A stretch of DNA of 64,000 nt from Acanthochlamys bracteata (GCA_019914995.1 CM034137.1:1488001-1552000), one strand, 5' to 3'; counted from the first letter of the stretch, positions 11,713 to 22,946 are shown. The notes: a model not told the origin generated them from the sequence alone. Numbers and translations are program-made.

Positions 11713-14700
11713 GTATATTTGTGTTTGTGCTCGTTTGAGTGCACATGCGTTTGTGGGTGTGTTTCTGTGCTTGGGGGTGTGGTCTATAATCACATGTTTT
11801 TACATTGTTTATTTAGGAAAGCATTTTATTGAGTTGCTTGATTTTATGTCTTTAATTATGACACTGACATTAACTTTTAACGTCTCATGATTTATGTTGG
11901 CCAGAAATTGCCCTTGAGCTCTATATATAGCATAAATTTAGCTCTTTGGCACAACCTATGATTTTTCAGCTCTTCAGTGCACCTATGATTTTAATGTATT
12001 GGTGGAAGTAGGTATTCACAGAAGAAAGTGGGATGGCTGTTGCAGGCCTTCTCAAGAAGCACAAACTTGATGGTGAATTGAACACCTCATTAAGTTCCTA
12101 GTACTCTGCACTCTGCACATGATACTCCAAGCAACATCTGATTTTTATCTCAGATTCTTACATACATAAGGAGCGAAAATATGCATGTAGCAACTCATTT
12201 GACTGCTGATATACAGTTAGCTTGTAGTAGGCATCTGGCAAAATATTTAGTAACAAAGTAGTGATTGTCAATAGATAGCCTTGTGTAATTCCTATCGTCT
12301 AAAGAAAGAGCAAAATTGAAATGGAGGAGTGCAATGTAATCTTTTCTAGAATGTCAACTTGAGTTTCTTATTGTGAAATCCTTGCTGAAACTTGTCAAAC
12401 CAGATTACTCCACCCTTCTGATGGGTTTTATTCTTGCGCATTTGTACACATTTATGGTACGCGCTGATGAATCAACCTTGATTCTCAATGATACAGAGTA
12501 AATAGGGCCTACATGTTTTAGGTTATATCGAAAAGATGCATAATGATGATTTCTTTCACTGTTCTTCCCAAACAACACAATGTTGTGTGATGTTTGTGAA
12601 TACCTACTCTACCTAGCGACTAAAGTCTTGCTAGTTGTTTCTACTTTTGAAAAGAGTGCATTAGCATAAAATTTATTCTTTATAGCTAGACAAGTGTCTT
12701 ACCTGGAGTGACTCATCTAATGTCCTTGATATTCTAGTTGTCTAGGCTCTTTTTTTACCACAACGTGTTGAGTAGCTTTACTAACTTTTGGTTTCCAAAT
12801 ATGGGTAGTAATCGAGATGCTTTACATGCTAAGACCTCATCTAAGCCAAGTGGGCAGCATTCAACAAGCACGAATGTGGGTAATGCTGAAGATGAACTCG
12901 ATGATTTTGATCCACGAGGTGCACCTACAACTGGTGAGTTGTTATTATCATCTACTAAAATACTGTAAGAAAACAAGTTATATTCATGATTCGTGCTTAA
13001 ATAACTTTCTGCAGTTTGCGTTCTACATGTTTAATATTTTAGATTGCAAGGAGGAAGGCTTTGGAAAAGTGAAGTAAATGTAAATTACCGAAGGCAGTCC
13101 ACTGATTCTATAATGAATCCCTCTTAAAATTGCACTATGTAGTGATTAGTCATTGTGAGATAAGCCAATACCCTTTAGCAACAAGAAGTTGCAATATTTA
13201 TCATCCATTTAGTGTTAGCGCATCATCTTTCTATGCCTGCATCAGCAAATGAAGTGTCAGTTTCGATCTTTGTCAAGGATGAGAATGGAATTGTATTAGC
13301 GGATGCCTAAAAAAATTTCAACCTCCATAACTGATTCTTTAGGATTTGCTCTTTGATTAAAGAAAGATGGAACTCTTATTTCCTTAAAGAATGTAGTATT
13401 GTGTGAGAAAGCTATAGTTGGTAGAGTGTTTGTGTAGAGTAGTTCATTTGAGCTTTTTCTTTTTTGATTGAATTGTGTGCCACTATTTCTAGATGTTGTA
13501 GTTGTGTAATTATAACTTCATAGTATTGTATAACTGCTGAGATACTTTGGTTGAGGCTTGGTATTTATTATGCTGTTGATGTTCTTTGATAGCTGGAGTA
13601 GCAACCAAAAATAACAAGGATGACCTTTTTGGAGAGAGCTTATTGATAGATCTCATGGATGTACCAGCTTCCTTACCACTGGGAACATCCACTACTGATG
13701 TTCATACAAACCCTGAAGACGATCTTTTAGCGAGTGCAGGTTTTGTGTCAGCCTCCATTCCTGCTGGTGCTCATGCTAACCCTGAAGACGATCTTTTTGC
13801 GGGTGCAAGTTTTGTGTCAGCTTCCATTCCAAATGATGTTCATACTAACCCTGAAGATGATCTTTTTGCGAGTGCAAGTTTTGTGTCAGCCTCAATCCCC
13901 ATAGAAACATCTACTTCTGCTCCAGCACAGACAACAACACTCACTAATGATCTCTTTGCTGATGCAACTTTTGCGTCAGCCTCAAATCATACTGAAACAT
14001 CGAAAGGCTCCATCACTCAGGTTGATTGCTGATCCCTTCCCTGAAATATCGCGTAGCTCATGAAGTCGTCATTGTTTGAATATGACTACTTTATATGATC
14101 ATTTCTCAAGGCTTCTGCAGGCATACTTATTATGTAGGAATCAGTGTGCTATAGTATTTGTGGATTAAGCAGTATCTATATAGCATTATTGCATTGCAGC
14201 TCTTTCTTTTACAGCTTCTTCTTGAGCTAAAGTCAGTGCTGTTGCAGGATAATGTTGATTTGTTTGCGGGTCAGTCTGCTTCTCCTGTTACTGACGCTTC
14301 TAGTGTGGATCTTTTTGCGGAAAGAACTCCAGAATTTCCAAGTGATACAAAATCTAACTCTTCTGCAAAAGTTGACACCTTTGATCCTTTTGTGGTGGTT
14401 CCTATTAACAAATTTGATGGATCTGATATGTTCGGTGATTTTAGTTCAAGTACTGGAGTTGCTACTAGTGAAGAACCCCAAAGTTTTACAAGCAACAAGG
14501 TCAGCATAAACACAATCTCTACAGCAGCAACTAAGCCTATGCAAAAGAAGGATGCTTTTCAGGTTAAATCTGGCATATGGGCTGATTCTCTAAGTCGGGG
14601 CTTGATTGATTTAAATATTACAGCTTGTGAGTTTCTTTCTGCTTAGCTTTGAGAACTTAAAATACTGTTGAACTTGCAGCTTCAATTTTGTATGATGGGA

Positions 14701-14927
14701 TGTGTCATCTATTGGATGTTCTCTTTGCAGCTAAGAAGGTGACTCTGGCTGAAATCGGAATTGTGGGGGACATTGGTGATGAATCGAGTGAGAAAGGACC
14801 TGCATATTCACCTTACATTGGAAATGGTCATGGTGCTAGATCAGGATGGGGTAGATCAGATCTATCTTCAACAACTATGCCAAGAAGTGGAAATTTCTCG
14901 GGTTTTGGACAAGATCAATCCCTTTAG
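10080..14927 (+). CDS. EPSIN1: EPSIN1-type ENTH-domain clathrin adaptor
   Basis: The gene encodes a plant epsin of about 607 residues that binds phosphoinositide membranes through ENTH and recruits clathrin at the trans-Golgi network. Exons join in phase: 10080-10120, 10198-10249, 10654-10733, 10832-10910, 11043-11126, 11212-11357, 11436-11648, 12809-12933, 13593-14020, 14248-14626, 14731-14927. The start [14 protein letters not shown] is the EPSIN1 signature. ENTH covers about residues 1-150 ([46 protein letters not shown]). The tail is disordered with DDFDPRG, repeated DLF/DDLFA clathrin-type motifs, DPF, and the conserved block [17 protein letters not shown]. Exon 6 uses the acceptor at 11211; the next AG would break the frame. 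Exon 7 to 12809 is in phase (GG/T), with a perfect TACTAAC branch site upstream, but one extra small exon near 12010-12070 cannot be excluded. Arabidopsis EPSIN1 is about 560 residues; the repeat in exon 9 adds length. Confidence 0.93.
11653..11712 (+). repeat. (CT)n microsatellite
   Basis: An almost pure CT dinucleotide array of about 60 bases with one interruption at 11701. It lies in the EPSIN1 intron after exon 7, beginning only four bases after the GT donor at 11649. Short apparent reading frames on both strands here are artefacts of the repeat. Confidence 0.97.
13701..13900 (+). repeat. 69-bp in-frame tandem repeat in EPSIN1 exon
   Basis: The word CCCTGAAG recurs at 13711, 13780 and 13849, a period of exactly 69 bases (23 codons). 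Each unit encodes NPEDDL(L/F)[10 protein letters not shown] fourth, degenerate protein copy ([13 protein letters not shown]) follows from about 13940. The period is a multiple of three, so copy number changes keep the frame. Each unit carries one DDLFA-type motif, the kind used by epsins to bind clathrin or adaptors. Confidence 0.92.
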
Positions 14928-15411
14928 AAGCAGCAGTTTGGAAGCTTCAAATGAATGTAGGTTCATCATTTCAATTCTTGGCAGACCCTGAAGGAATCAT
15001 TATATTGAATGGTATACTGGCAGGTGCTGCCACAGTTTGCATCCCATCGCATATAAGCGTGTTGTTGGGAAATTCATGTTCTCCGTGCAATCATTTCAGA
15101 CTTGTTCCCTCATGACACTGAGGTCATGCAATTGCTTATCCTTATAGTTATGCTGCTTGTGTAAAATGAGCCTTCTATTTCTTTGGGAATGTTTGCCAGA
15201 GTGATACAGTAAATGCGTTGATAAACAAAAGCTTGAAAGAATGCAAATTGCCCTTGCAATTGGACGTCAGGTTTATTTGCGTGTACATTTAATTTAGCAA
15301 GTCTGTTTTTTTCCTGGAAACTTATGCCATACCACAAGCAATCCGCTGAAATTGACAGTCTTTTGAGGACGCAAGCAACGCCCACAAAAGCCTCTACGAA
15401 GTATTCAAGGG

Positions 15412-15604
15412 TGTGTTTCAAATGCTCAAAATTTATTAATTTTTTTTAACAGAATTGGAGTTTCAAATATTTCATATGTTTCAAAAAATAGACCGAACTC
15501 AAACCTACACTTTAAGTTTACTATACTTCACTTACAATCCACTTCAAAAAAAAAAAATTATAAATTTCACTTCCCGACTCACTTCAAAACATATTTGAAA
15601 CACA
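15412..15604. repeat. short inverted-repeat element, MITE-like
   Basis: TGTGTTTCAAAT at 15412-15423 is the exact reverse complement of ATTTGAAACACA at 15593-15604. The 193-bp interval is AT-rich and noncoding, and contains a further GAGTTTCAAAT word near the left end. The size and structure fit a small nonautonomous DNA transposon. I do not see a matching target-site duplication, so the call is tentative. Confidence 0.4.
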
Positions 15605-16290
15605 AATTTGAACTCCATTTTAACACATCTTTTAAGAAACTTTACTTCTCAACTTTCATTTTTTCAAACCTCAGTTATATGCATTTAAAATACCGTCTAA
15701 ATGAATACAACTTCAGCAACATGTACTAACAATAGAAATCAGTTCTTCCAAATTCAGCCATCTTTGTAATTGACATATACAAACAGATTTTCTTCTTGTT
15801 TATCTTCCAATTTCCGTGGTTTCCTAATAAACTAATTACCTTATTAAAGAGTATTACGTTTACAAGCTCACTGCAGTACGTACGTGATTTGCTACATAAA
15901 TTTCCTGGGCATGAGCATACAAAATTCAAAAGCATGTCCAAAAATAAGCTGTACATATAATTGATCCGAATCAGTCAGGTAGCTCTAGAATGCATTCTAG
16001 CAGTTCCTACCTCAAAGTTAATGCAGCATTAAGTATGGAAGCAACAATCCACCTCCATTATGAGCGACGGCAGGAATTTTCAGCAATTAGGTGAACCATT
16101 TATATCTGTAGGCGGTTCAGTATTTAGATACTGCAGCACACACATTTCTGCACCTTAAGATAGTGACGCTAGCTTGATTGACATGATGTATTACATGTAT
16201 CACCAAAAGCAAGATCATTCTGTGCAATGAAAGGCAAGGTTAGAAATCTGAAGGTAGACATACACATTTATCTCCTTCATAAGAAGTATA

Positions 16291-16383
16291 GACCATCCTC
16301 CTTTCTTGTAAGACCTTTAGGGTCTTGAGATAGAAGAGTCGATCCCTAAACTACTTTCTTACAAGAAGTGGGGAAGGAAATTT
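16291..16383. other. miRNA-like imperfect hairpin
   Basis: The left arm (about 16293-16328) contains TTCTTGTAAGA and TTTAGGG; the right arm (about 16339-16376) contains their exact reverse complements, CCCTAAA and TCTTACAAGAA, in the order needed to pair. CCATCCTCC pairs imperfectly with GGGGAAGG at the base. The loop is about 14 bases. The length and mismatch pattern fit a plant miRNA precursor or an old foldback element. I do not recognise a known mature miRNA in it. Confidence 0.4.
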
Positions 16384-17261
16384 AACTAGAGTAGACTTTA
16401 TAAAGTTTCCATTTTGTAATTTGTCATAAACCATATACTTGTTATCAGAAAAACTGTTCTTCAGAAAAGAAATCATCCAGGCAGCATGCATGACTCACGA
16501 ATATGTTGCCCAACCCCAACAGTAAAAGTTCTAAAAGACTGAAAAATGTGTCAAAACATATAAGACTGATGCACCAGCATAGCCTGGTTACATACATGTC
16601 TTCACCTCACTGAATATCAAACAACATTCACACCTTAAATTTGAATGAGATGATGGTCACCAATCCTTGAAAAAAAGCATGCACTACATCAGCAAATGGA
16701 GCGAGAAAAGCGGGCAAAGGCACGTTGTTTAACAGTAGACTTGCTAGCAAACTATTTACACAACACGAAGAAGAACTAAGCCTAAACTCACTACGTGGGG
16801 CAGCTAACTAACAAACAAGTACGCTGCAGTAAAGAATTTCATTAAAAAAATAGGCACGAAAAGGTGCCACTAACCTCTCATCCATGCATGCTCTGGCGAA
16901 CGGCAATATAAGCATTGGAATGTTATTTCAGACCTGAGCCTTACAGACACAAGTCTCTTAACGTTATAGCAGCCACTCCTTTCAAGATATTGACACAGAA
17001 GAAGCTGTACTTTTCATTCAACTTAAACGAGATAATGGACAAGCTGTAGCTTTGACTTATGTATACATCCCAATTTGATCCAGCATCCTATTATATACAT
17101 TAACAAAGATGTCAATCTAGAATCAGTTGATCAATTGGATACATGCAGTTGAATAAAGCGAAAAACAGATACAAATCTCTTTCCTTAGCTAGTACAAGAC
17201 AGACACAAAATTGCTGAGTCACTGACCTCTATTGTTTGCTTTATCGTCTAATAGTTACTCC

Positions 17262-19229
17262 TTATGTCTTGTCCAAGCAATATTGTTTGCTAGCTACTTG
17301 TAAAATTTCAGCAAAAGCTTTATGCAGCACATCCTTTGCAATTCTATATGTCTCTGTTAATGCTGAACCCTTCTCTGCACACCTAACTGCATCTCGAAAT
17401 AGATCATTGTATCTCAAAATTGGCGAGTTTTGGCAATAATTTCTTATTTCTTCCTCCAACACAAGACCACTCTTTGCCTTTCTCGTCCATCTCTTAACGA
17501 TGTACTGATGTGGAACCTGGCTTAGGCGACCTCCCAATAAAACTGCAAAGACATGCCTACATAAAATTCCAGAAGTCTCGAATTTGCCGCAAGTACATAT
17601 ATGTGCCTTTGGGGATGCAGTGAAATCAACAATATGGAAGCTATGAGTGTCTCCACGCCTCTGAATATGATATTTAATGGATCCTCTTTCTGGGACTTCA
17701 ACTGCAAAATGGTCGAGGGCTGATATTAGTTCTTCTTGAAACTGTTCAAAAACCAACCTGGTATATGTATCAGCTGCTTGCTTCTCCAAGGGCGAGTCTG
17801 TCTTCAGAATCCTCTGAGAATGAAGTGTTTCGAGATCTTCTTGAACTTCCCTTTCGTACCAACCATCGATAATTTGATCAAACTTTGTAAGAAATGCTTG
17901 CAAAGACAACCTTGAGTTGAAATGCTTCCTGAAGAACCTGTTCATTGTCTCTAACCTGTGAGTTGAAGACAGCTCCGCAAAGAATGAGTCTTTTAGGTAA
18001 GCTGGTATCCACATATCACGGACATCGTGAAGTGAGTGCAACCAAATGTTATTCCTAAGGCCATATCTATCAAGAATTGACCTCCAACAGTTCTCAAAGA
18101 CATGCTTAGTCTCAGATTCATTGATACAGAATTTGAGTTCGCTATAAAGAGTAGGGTATCTAGAATACGAGTCCGCCAACTTTTTCTTGATCCTCGATAA
18201 GATTCGCCACCTACAAAAACGATGCCGAGTTTGTGGGAAAACTTTAGCAACTGCAGTTGCCATCACTTTGTCTTGGTCAGTCGTTAGAGAAAGCGGATGG
18301 CGGCCATACATTGCTGCAAGCCATGTCTCAAATAACCATATAAAAGAGGATTCTGTCTTGTCTATCAGGATCACACATCCAAAAACAATCGTCTGACCAT
18401 GCTGATTCACACCAGTAAATGCAGCAAATGGCATCATCAGTTCATTCTTCTTGTAGCTGGTGTCAAAAGTCACTGCATCCCCAAAGTAATTATATGCCAT
18501 TCTTGATCTTGAGCTTGCCCAAAACACATTGGTCATGCAATTCTGGCTATCAACCTGCATCGAATAGTAGAACCCAGAATTTGCTGCCTGCATTTTCTTA
18601 AAGTACTCCAGAAGACCCTGAGCACCGCACTCCCCAAAAACCTTCTCCCTCATCTCCCTGAGAACGTTATTGCGCTCCCTAGCTTTGCCAGAAAGCTCAC
18701 CAAGCTGAACCTCCCTCACTTTGTCTGGGCCAACTATAATATGACTATGCTCCAATACCAATTTCGTAACAACCCACCTATCCGGTCCACGGCGGACGAC
18801 TTCCATCATCGCTGGGCAGCCATCCCTGATGGACAATCTCTTCCGCTTCTTCTTAATAACCCCATCTGCTATAACTTTCTTCTTATGATGTCCCTCTTTA
18901 AGGCAAACAAACCGCTTCATCACAAGGACCTCAACACCTTTCCTTCGCTCAGTCCTGGACCTTGCAACGCGAATGCCAAACCCTAGCCTAAGAGCATAGC
19001 AATTGTAGAAATTACGCGCAGTCGCCTCAGAATGGAACTCCATTCCCAAGGCTGGTTCTTGAACGGAAGCCTCACCAGCTGGACAGAGTAGCTCGTCGCC
19101 AACCTGCTGTTGCTCAACTGAATCCGAACTGCTCACAATATTATTCCGGTGATCAATATCCAAGATCTCATCTTCCTCATTGAAGTCCTTAACCAGCTCA
19201 TCATCTTCGCTTGAAGAGTAATCCATCAA
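17262..19229 (-). CDS. FAR1-related (FRS) MULE-derived transcription factor
   Basis: One intact exon encodes 655 residues of the FHY3/FAR1 family, nuclear regulators domesticated from Mutator-like transposases. An acidic N-terminus is followed by the FAR1 DNA-binding region at about residues 64-160 (ARNFYNCYALRLGFGIRVAR). The MULE transposase core spans about 230-345, with TFDTSYKKNE (Asp near 255) and LTTDQDKVM (Asp near 318). The SWIM zinc finger at about 545-570 reads CTCGKFETSGILCRH, fitting C-x-C-x9-C-x-H. The length fits FRS6/FRS8-type members but the exact clade is not certain. A likely leader intron is visible between a donor (ctc/gtaagt) near 19387 and an acceptor (cag/gtctgg) near 19267. 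No terminal inverted repeats are seen around it, so it looks like a host gene and not a mobile copy. Confidence 0.93.
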   Translation of the reverse strand: MMDYSSSEDDELVKDFNEEDEILDIDHRNNIVSSSDSVEQQQVGDELLCPAGEASVQEPALGMEFHSEATARNFYNCYALRLGFGIRVARSRTERRKGVEVLVMKRFVCLKEGHHKKKVIADGVIKKKRKRLSIRDGCPAMMEVVRRGPDRWVVTKLVLEHSHIIVGPDKVREVQLGELSGKARERNNVLREMREKVFGECGAQGLLEYFKKMQAANSGFYYSMQVDSQNCMTNVFWASSRSRMAYNYFGDAVTFDTSYKKNELMMPFAAFTGVNQHGQTIVFGCVILIDKTESSFIWLFETWLAAMYGRHPLSLTTDQDKVMATAVAKVFPQTRHRFCRWRILSRIKKKLADSYSRYPTLYSELKFCINESETKHVFENCWRSILDRYGLRNNIWLHSLHDVRDMWIPAYLKDSFFAELSSTHRLETMNRFFRKHFNSRLSLQAFLTKFDQIIDGWYEREVQEDLETLHSQRILKTDSPLEKQAADTYTRLVFEQFQEELISALDHFAVEVPERGSIKYHIQRRGDTHSFHIVDFTASPKAHICTCGKFETSGILCRHVFAVLLGGRLSQVPHQYIVKRWTRKAKSGLVLEEEIRNYCQNSPILRYNDLFRDAVRCAEKGSALTETYRIAKDVLHKAFAEILQVASKQYCLDKT

Positions 19230-20516
19230 TCTATAACCAGTTTTCAGAAAAGATCAAACCAGACCTGTTAAATTAAAGGGGAAACAATGAAAATCTTGAG
19301 CCAGCTAGTTGATTGAAGCAAACTTAAGAGTCGATCATCGAAAAAGAACGGATTGTTGAGCAATGGAATTGAACATTGAAAGAACTTACGAGGGAAATTT
19401 TTTGGAGGGAGTGACTTTTGTACCTCGAAATTTGTTGAAGTTAAATAGAGATGTTCGCCGGCGCCGGAGATGGTTACAGAGGGTTCAAGTTTTACTAATT
19501 TAGTGATTTACTGCACCCGTTCTGTAGAAGACTGGAAGGAATAAGTCTTATTTAAAATTGTCAAAAGTATTTAGGGATCTGTAGTGCTAATAAACTAGTG
19601 TTAAGCTCAATCCTGCAAATTAGAAAACTTTTCTCAAGTAGGCTTCGTTTATCTTATATGGGCGTTTGGTGGGCCTGTCTATAAGCCGTTTGAAGCGGGT
19701 CTGATTTAAAAGACGTTTGTCATTACTTATTTAAAAATAATTTCTTAATTAATTTATTTATTATTTATTTTTTAAAAAGATATTATTAATTTTAAAAGAA
19801 ATTTATTTTAAAAAATTTTTCAAAGGAGATCTTAATTGGTACAATAATCTATTGAAAGTTCACTCACAAAAATATGCCTTATTTAAAAATTATATAAAAT
19901 AAAAAGGAAATTGGTGTCGAATTATTTTACGGCGTCTTTTAGTTTTAAAAGTGAATTTTTTAGAAGTGAGTTTTTAAAAATAAGTTCTTAAAAATAGTGT
20001 TGTTGAAAATAGATTAAATATTTATATTCTTTTTGTAAATAAAAATAAATTAGAAGTGAATTTTTTATTTTTTTATATTATTTTGTATTTAAAAATGAGT
20101 TGTTAAAAGTAAAAGAAAGTGACTTCTCGGATAAAAAAAACACACTCTAAAATTTTCAATTGTTAGCAATGTGCATTCCAAGTTCGGAATAATAATAATT
20201 AATTAACTAAGGGATTCGGAGGTTTTAACAATAATTCACAATCCATATGGTTACATTTTAGTGAAAGGTTTAATCTAACTTCCACGTCATCAATCTTACG
20301 GTCGAGATCTAATCAGCGAATTCAAATGCTTTAACGTAGAATGTAGGCACCATCTGACGGAATCCGACCGTTGGAAGAGCACAGATTTAATTTTGTTCTT
20401 TTCTCATTTTCTTCTATTGATCCAAGCCCTAGCCCAAGAAGGAACAATCTCTAGTTTCCTTTTCTCTTCTCTATTTCTCTCAAAAAAATTTCTATCTATC
20501 AGAATCTAACTGGGCA
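19230..20516. other. divergent promoter region, FAR1-related gene and Aurora
   Basis: The 1.29 kb between the divergent starts holds the leader of the FAR1-related gene (to about 19480), an AT-rich block (19700-20150) and the Aurora promoter and pyrimidine-rich leader (20380-20516). Part of the AT-rich block (19930-20150) resembles a segment at 51400-51560. Confidence 0.6.
20365..20375 (-). promoter_or_regulatory. MSA-like (M-phase activator) element upstream of Aurora
   Basis: Read on the minus strand the site is TCCAACGGTCG. The plant MSA consensus bound by three-repeat MYB factors is (T/C)C(T/C)AACGG(T/C)(T/C)A; ten of eleven positions match, including the AACGG core. It lies about 145 bases upstream of the start codon of the Aurora kinase, a gene class known for G2/M expression. 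Confidence 0.6.
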
Positions 20517-22946
20517 ATGGCGATTGCAGCGGAAAGTTCTCGAGAAGAGAAGGTATGATAAACATTTTTTATTCGATTTGGGAATATATCGATCCTTTGT
20601 GTTCCAATTTCGATGAAATGTGGAAGTTTCTACTTTCTTGGGTTGTCCGGTCAATTGTGTTCTTGCTCGAGTTAATAAGATTAGGGGTTTTCAAAATTTG
20701 GAGTTTTTGGAGTACAATCATTCTCTTTTGTGTTCTACTGTCTGTGATTCTTGTGTTTTTCAGCTGATTTGGCTTGGTGTCTGTTGAGAAGATTCACTGA
20801 ATAAAAGGGATTAGGGTTTTGATTCAAAATAATTACCCGATAGAAGATAAAGGTTTTGATTTAATTTATAGTACTTCTGCCCAGGCAAATCACTCATTTG
20901 TTGTGAAATCCATTAAGCTACTGGCTTAATTGCAATGGATCATGGATTTTGGTTATGTTTTATCTTTGGGTTAGTAGCCAGCTTCCTGAAATTCCTAAGT
21001 GTATCTGTGCTACTTTAGTCTTTTAATTATGAAACAATAGTTTTTATCTATGTGGCTAAGTTTTTTTTTGGTTTACCTTAGCAGACTGCCTCGGATGCTG
21101 CTAGTGTAGAGAAAAGGTGGGCTCTTAATGATTTCGACATTGGAAAGCCCCTTGGAAGGGGGAAATTTGGCCATGTCTATCTAGCCCGAGAGAAACTGGT
21201 ATCATACCTTACTCTAGTTAATTGTGTCATTATGAAGAATTTGACAATAGGAAAGAATAGGGACGTAATGATTTGGGCTTGATGAACTTCAGATTGACCA
21301 GATTTTATATGTGATCTTGAATACATGTTCTTATGCTTCATGTTTTTGGTTCGAATAGAGTAACCACATTGTGGCCCTGAAAGTTCTTTTCAAGAGCCAG
21401 CTGAAGCAGGCTCAGGTTGAGCACCAGTTGCGTCGTGAAGTAGAAATTCAGAGCCACCTACGGCACCCAAATATCTTGCGCCTCTATGGCTATTTCTATG
21501 ACCAGGTCTAGACCAAGACGTATATCCATATTCCTTTTCTCAGTTAATACTACGAGTAAGGGAAGTGCATAAATGTTGCTTGTTGCATACGTTTTATTGC
21601 AGACTCGTGTTTACTTGATACTAGAGTATGCAGCAAAGGGTGAGCTTTACAAGGAATTGCAAAAATGCAAGTACTTCAGTGAAAGACGGGCTGCTACTGT
21701 TAGTCTTTCAACCTAACTAATTTGTTCTTAAAGAAACAATACTTTTTAGTGGATTGAAATCAGCCCTGTTAAAAGCTTTTAGTGAGCGTTTAAGTAATAC
21801 ATTGTGCTTTGGTGGTCCAGTATATCTCATCATTGGCTCGGGCTTTGATTTACCTCCATGGGAAACATGTCATACACAGAGATATTAAACCTGAAAACCT
21901 TCTTATTGGTCTCCAGGTAATTTCTGTCTCACTGCTGGTTAAACTAAGAAATGCCTTTGTACACTAGTACTCATGTGACCAGGATTATATGGAAAGGGTG
22001 AGTTAAAGATTGCAGATTTTGGATGGTCGGTGCACACATTCAACAGACGGAAAACCATGTGTGGCACACTAGATTACTTGCCACCTGAGATGGGTAAGAA
22101 GTTTATGTCCAACACCCATCTCTTCGGTTATTCTAAACTAATACCTATGTTTTCATTTCAGTGGAACATGCTGAACATGATGCTACTGCAGACATATGGA
22201 GTTTGGGCGTCTTATGCTATGAGTTCCTCTATGGGGTGCCCCCCTTTGAGGCAAAGGAGCATTCTGATACATACAGAAGGTAGATTCTTTCTTTTTTACA
22301 CCCAACAGAACTCGCATTTGGATCTTTCCTTTTAGTTGTCAAGATGAAAATGTTATCTTAACTGTTCTGTGTTATTACTACTGATTCTTTATGGCAATGG
22401 CTTGACCCCTAGCTACGGAGTTAGGTCATTTGAAGGATAAAATAAACTCCGGGTAGGTACTCAGAAAAAAGAAACCCATGGTGGTCGACTGAAATTATTT
22501 TAGTCAGTTTAAGTAGACGGTGTATACTTATCTTTTAATATGATGTGTTACTGAATCCACTGCGAATTGAATGGCGATTTTGGAGATCATGCTTTGCTTA
22601 TGACATTTACAATATCTATTTAAAATATAGGATAATAAACTACATTTTGGCTTGGTGTATAGGATAATAAAAGTCGATTTCAAGTTCCCACCAAAGCCAG
22701 TTGTCTCTCCTCCAGCAAAGGATCTCATCAGTCAGGTACCTGAACAAATAAGCATTATAATATAGCATGGATGCAGACTGCTTATCCATCTTTAGCTGAA
22801 AGCTTTAACAAGATTCTTTTTGGTCTCACTTGAAACTTAAACAGATGCTCATCAAAGATTCTTCACGAAGGCTTCCTCTACATAAACTGCTCGAGCATCC
22901 ATGGATACTTCAAAATGCAGATCCTTCTGGCGTATACCGGGGATAA
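20517..22946 (+). CDS. AUR1: Aurora kinase (alpha/AUR1-AUR2 type)
   Basis: The gene encodes a 292-residue mitotic serine/threonine kinase that phosphorylates histone H3 and spindle or phragmoplast targets. Nine exons join in phase: 20517-20552, 21085-21198, 21359-21505, 21603-21698, 21821-21916, 21997-22093, 22162-22279, 22663-22735, 22845-22946. The short N-terminus (about 30 residues) leads into the kinase domain: glycine loop [12 protein letters not shown] (about 34-45), VALK58, HRDIKPEN (150-157), DFG (170-172), and the Aurora activation loop [16 protein letters not shown] with Thr183 as the expected activating site. The Aurora-type [12 protein letters not shown] block follows, and the C-terminus is [16 protein letters not shown]. 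The length equals Arabidopsis AUR1/AUR2; the two cannot be told apart here, so the symbol is at the group level. An MSA-like site lies upstream. The exon 8 acceptor is duplicated. Confidence 0.95.
22626..22671 (+). repeat. 14-bp direct repeat spanning the Aurora exon 8 acceptor
   Basis: TATAGGATAATAAA occurs at 22626-22639 and again at 22658-22671, 32 bases apart. The second copy contains the acceptor used in the in-frame model. Use of the AG in the first copy would add 32 bases and bring in a TAA within eleven codons. Confidence 0.9.

Larger units (their letters stand above)
14928..17261. other. intergenic region between EPSIN1 and the FAR1-related gene
   Basis: The left part is the EPSIN1 3' untranslated region (to perhaps 15350). 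An inverted-repeat segment lies at 15412-15604 and a foldback at 16291-16383 (both listed separately). The right part should hold the 3' region of the minus-strand FAR1-related gene. No other coding region found. Confidence 0.6.

Noticed and set aside
11446-11890. Several open frames rich in Ser-Leu or Arg-Glu across the CT array
   Set aside because: They are translations of the dinucleotide repeat inside an EPSIN1 intron.
12011-12068. Possible extra EPSIN1 exon with frame [11 protein letters not shown]
   Set aside because: Its only donor (ATG/gtgaat) ends in a phase that does not fit the acceptor at 12808, while exon 7 joins 12809 directly in phase.
18187-18986. Open frames on the plus strand inside the FAR1-related gene
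   Set aside because: They are antisense shadows of a long, well-supported minus-strand coding exon.
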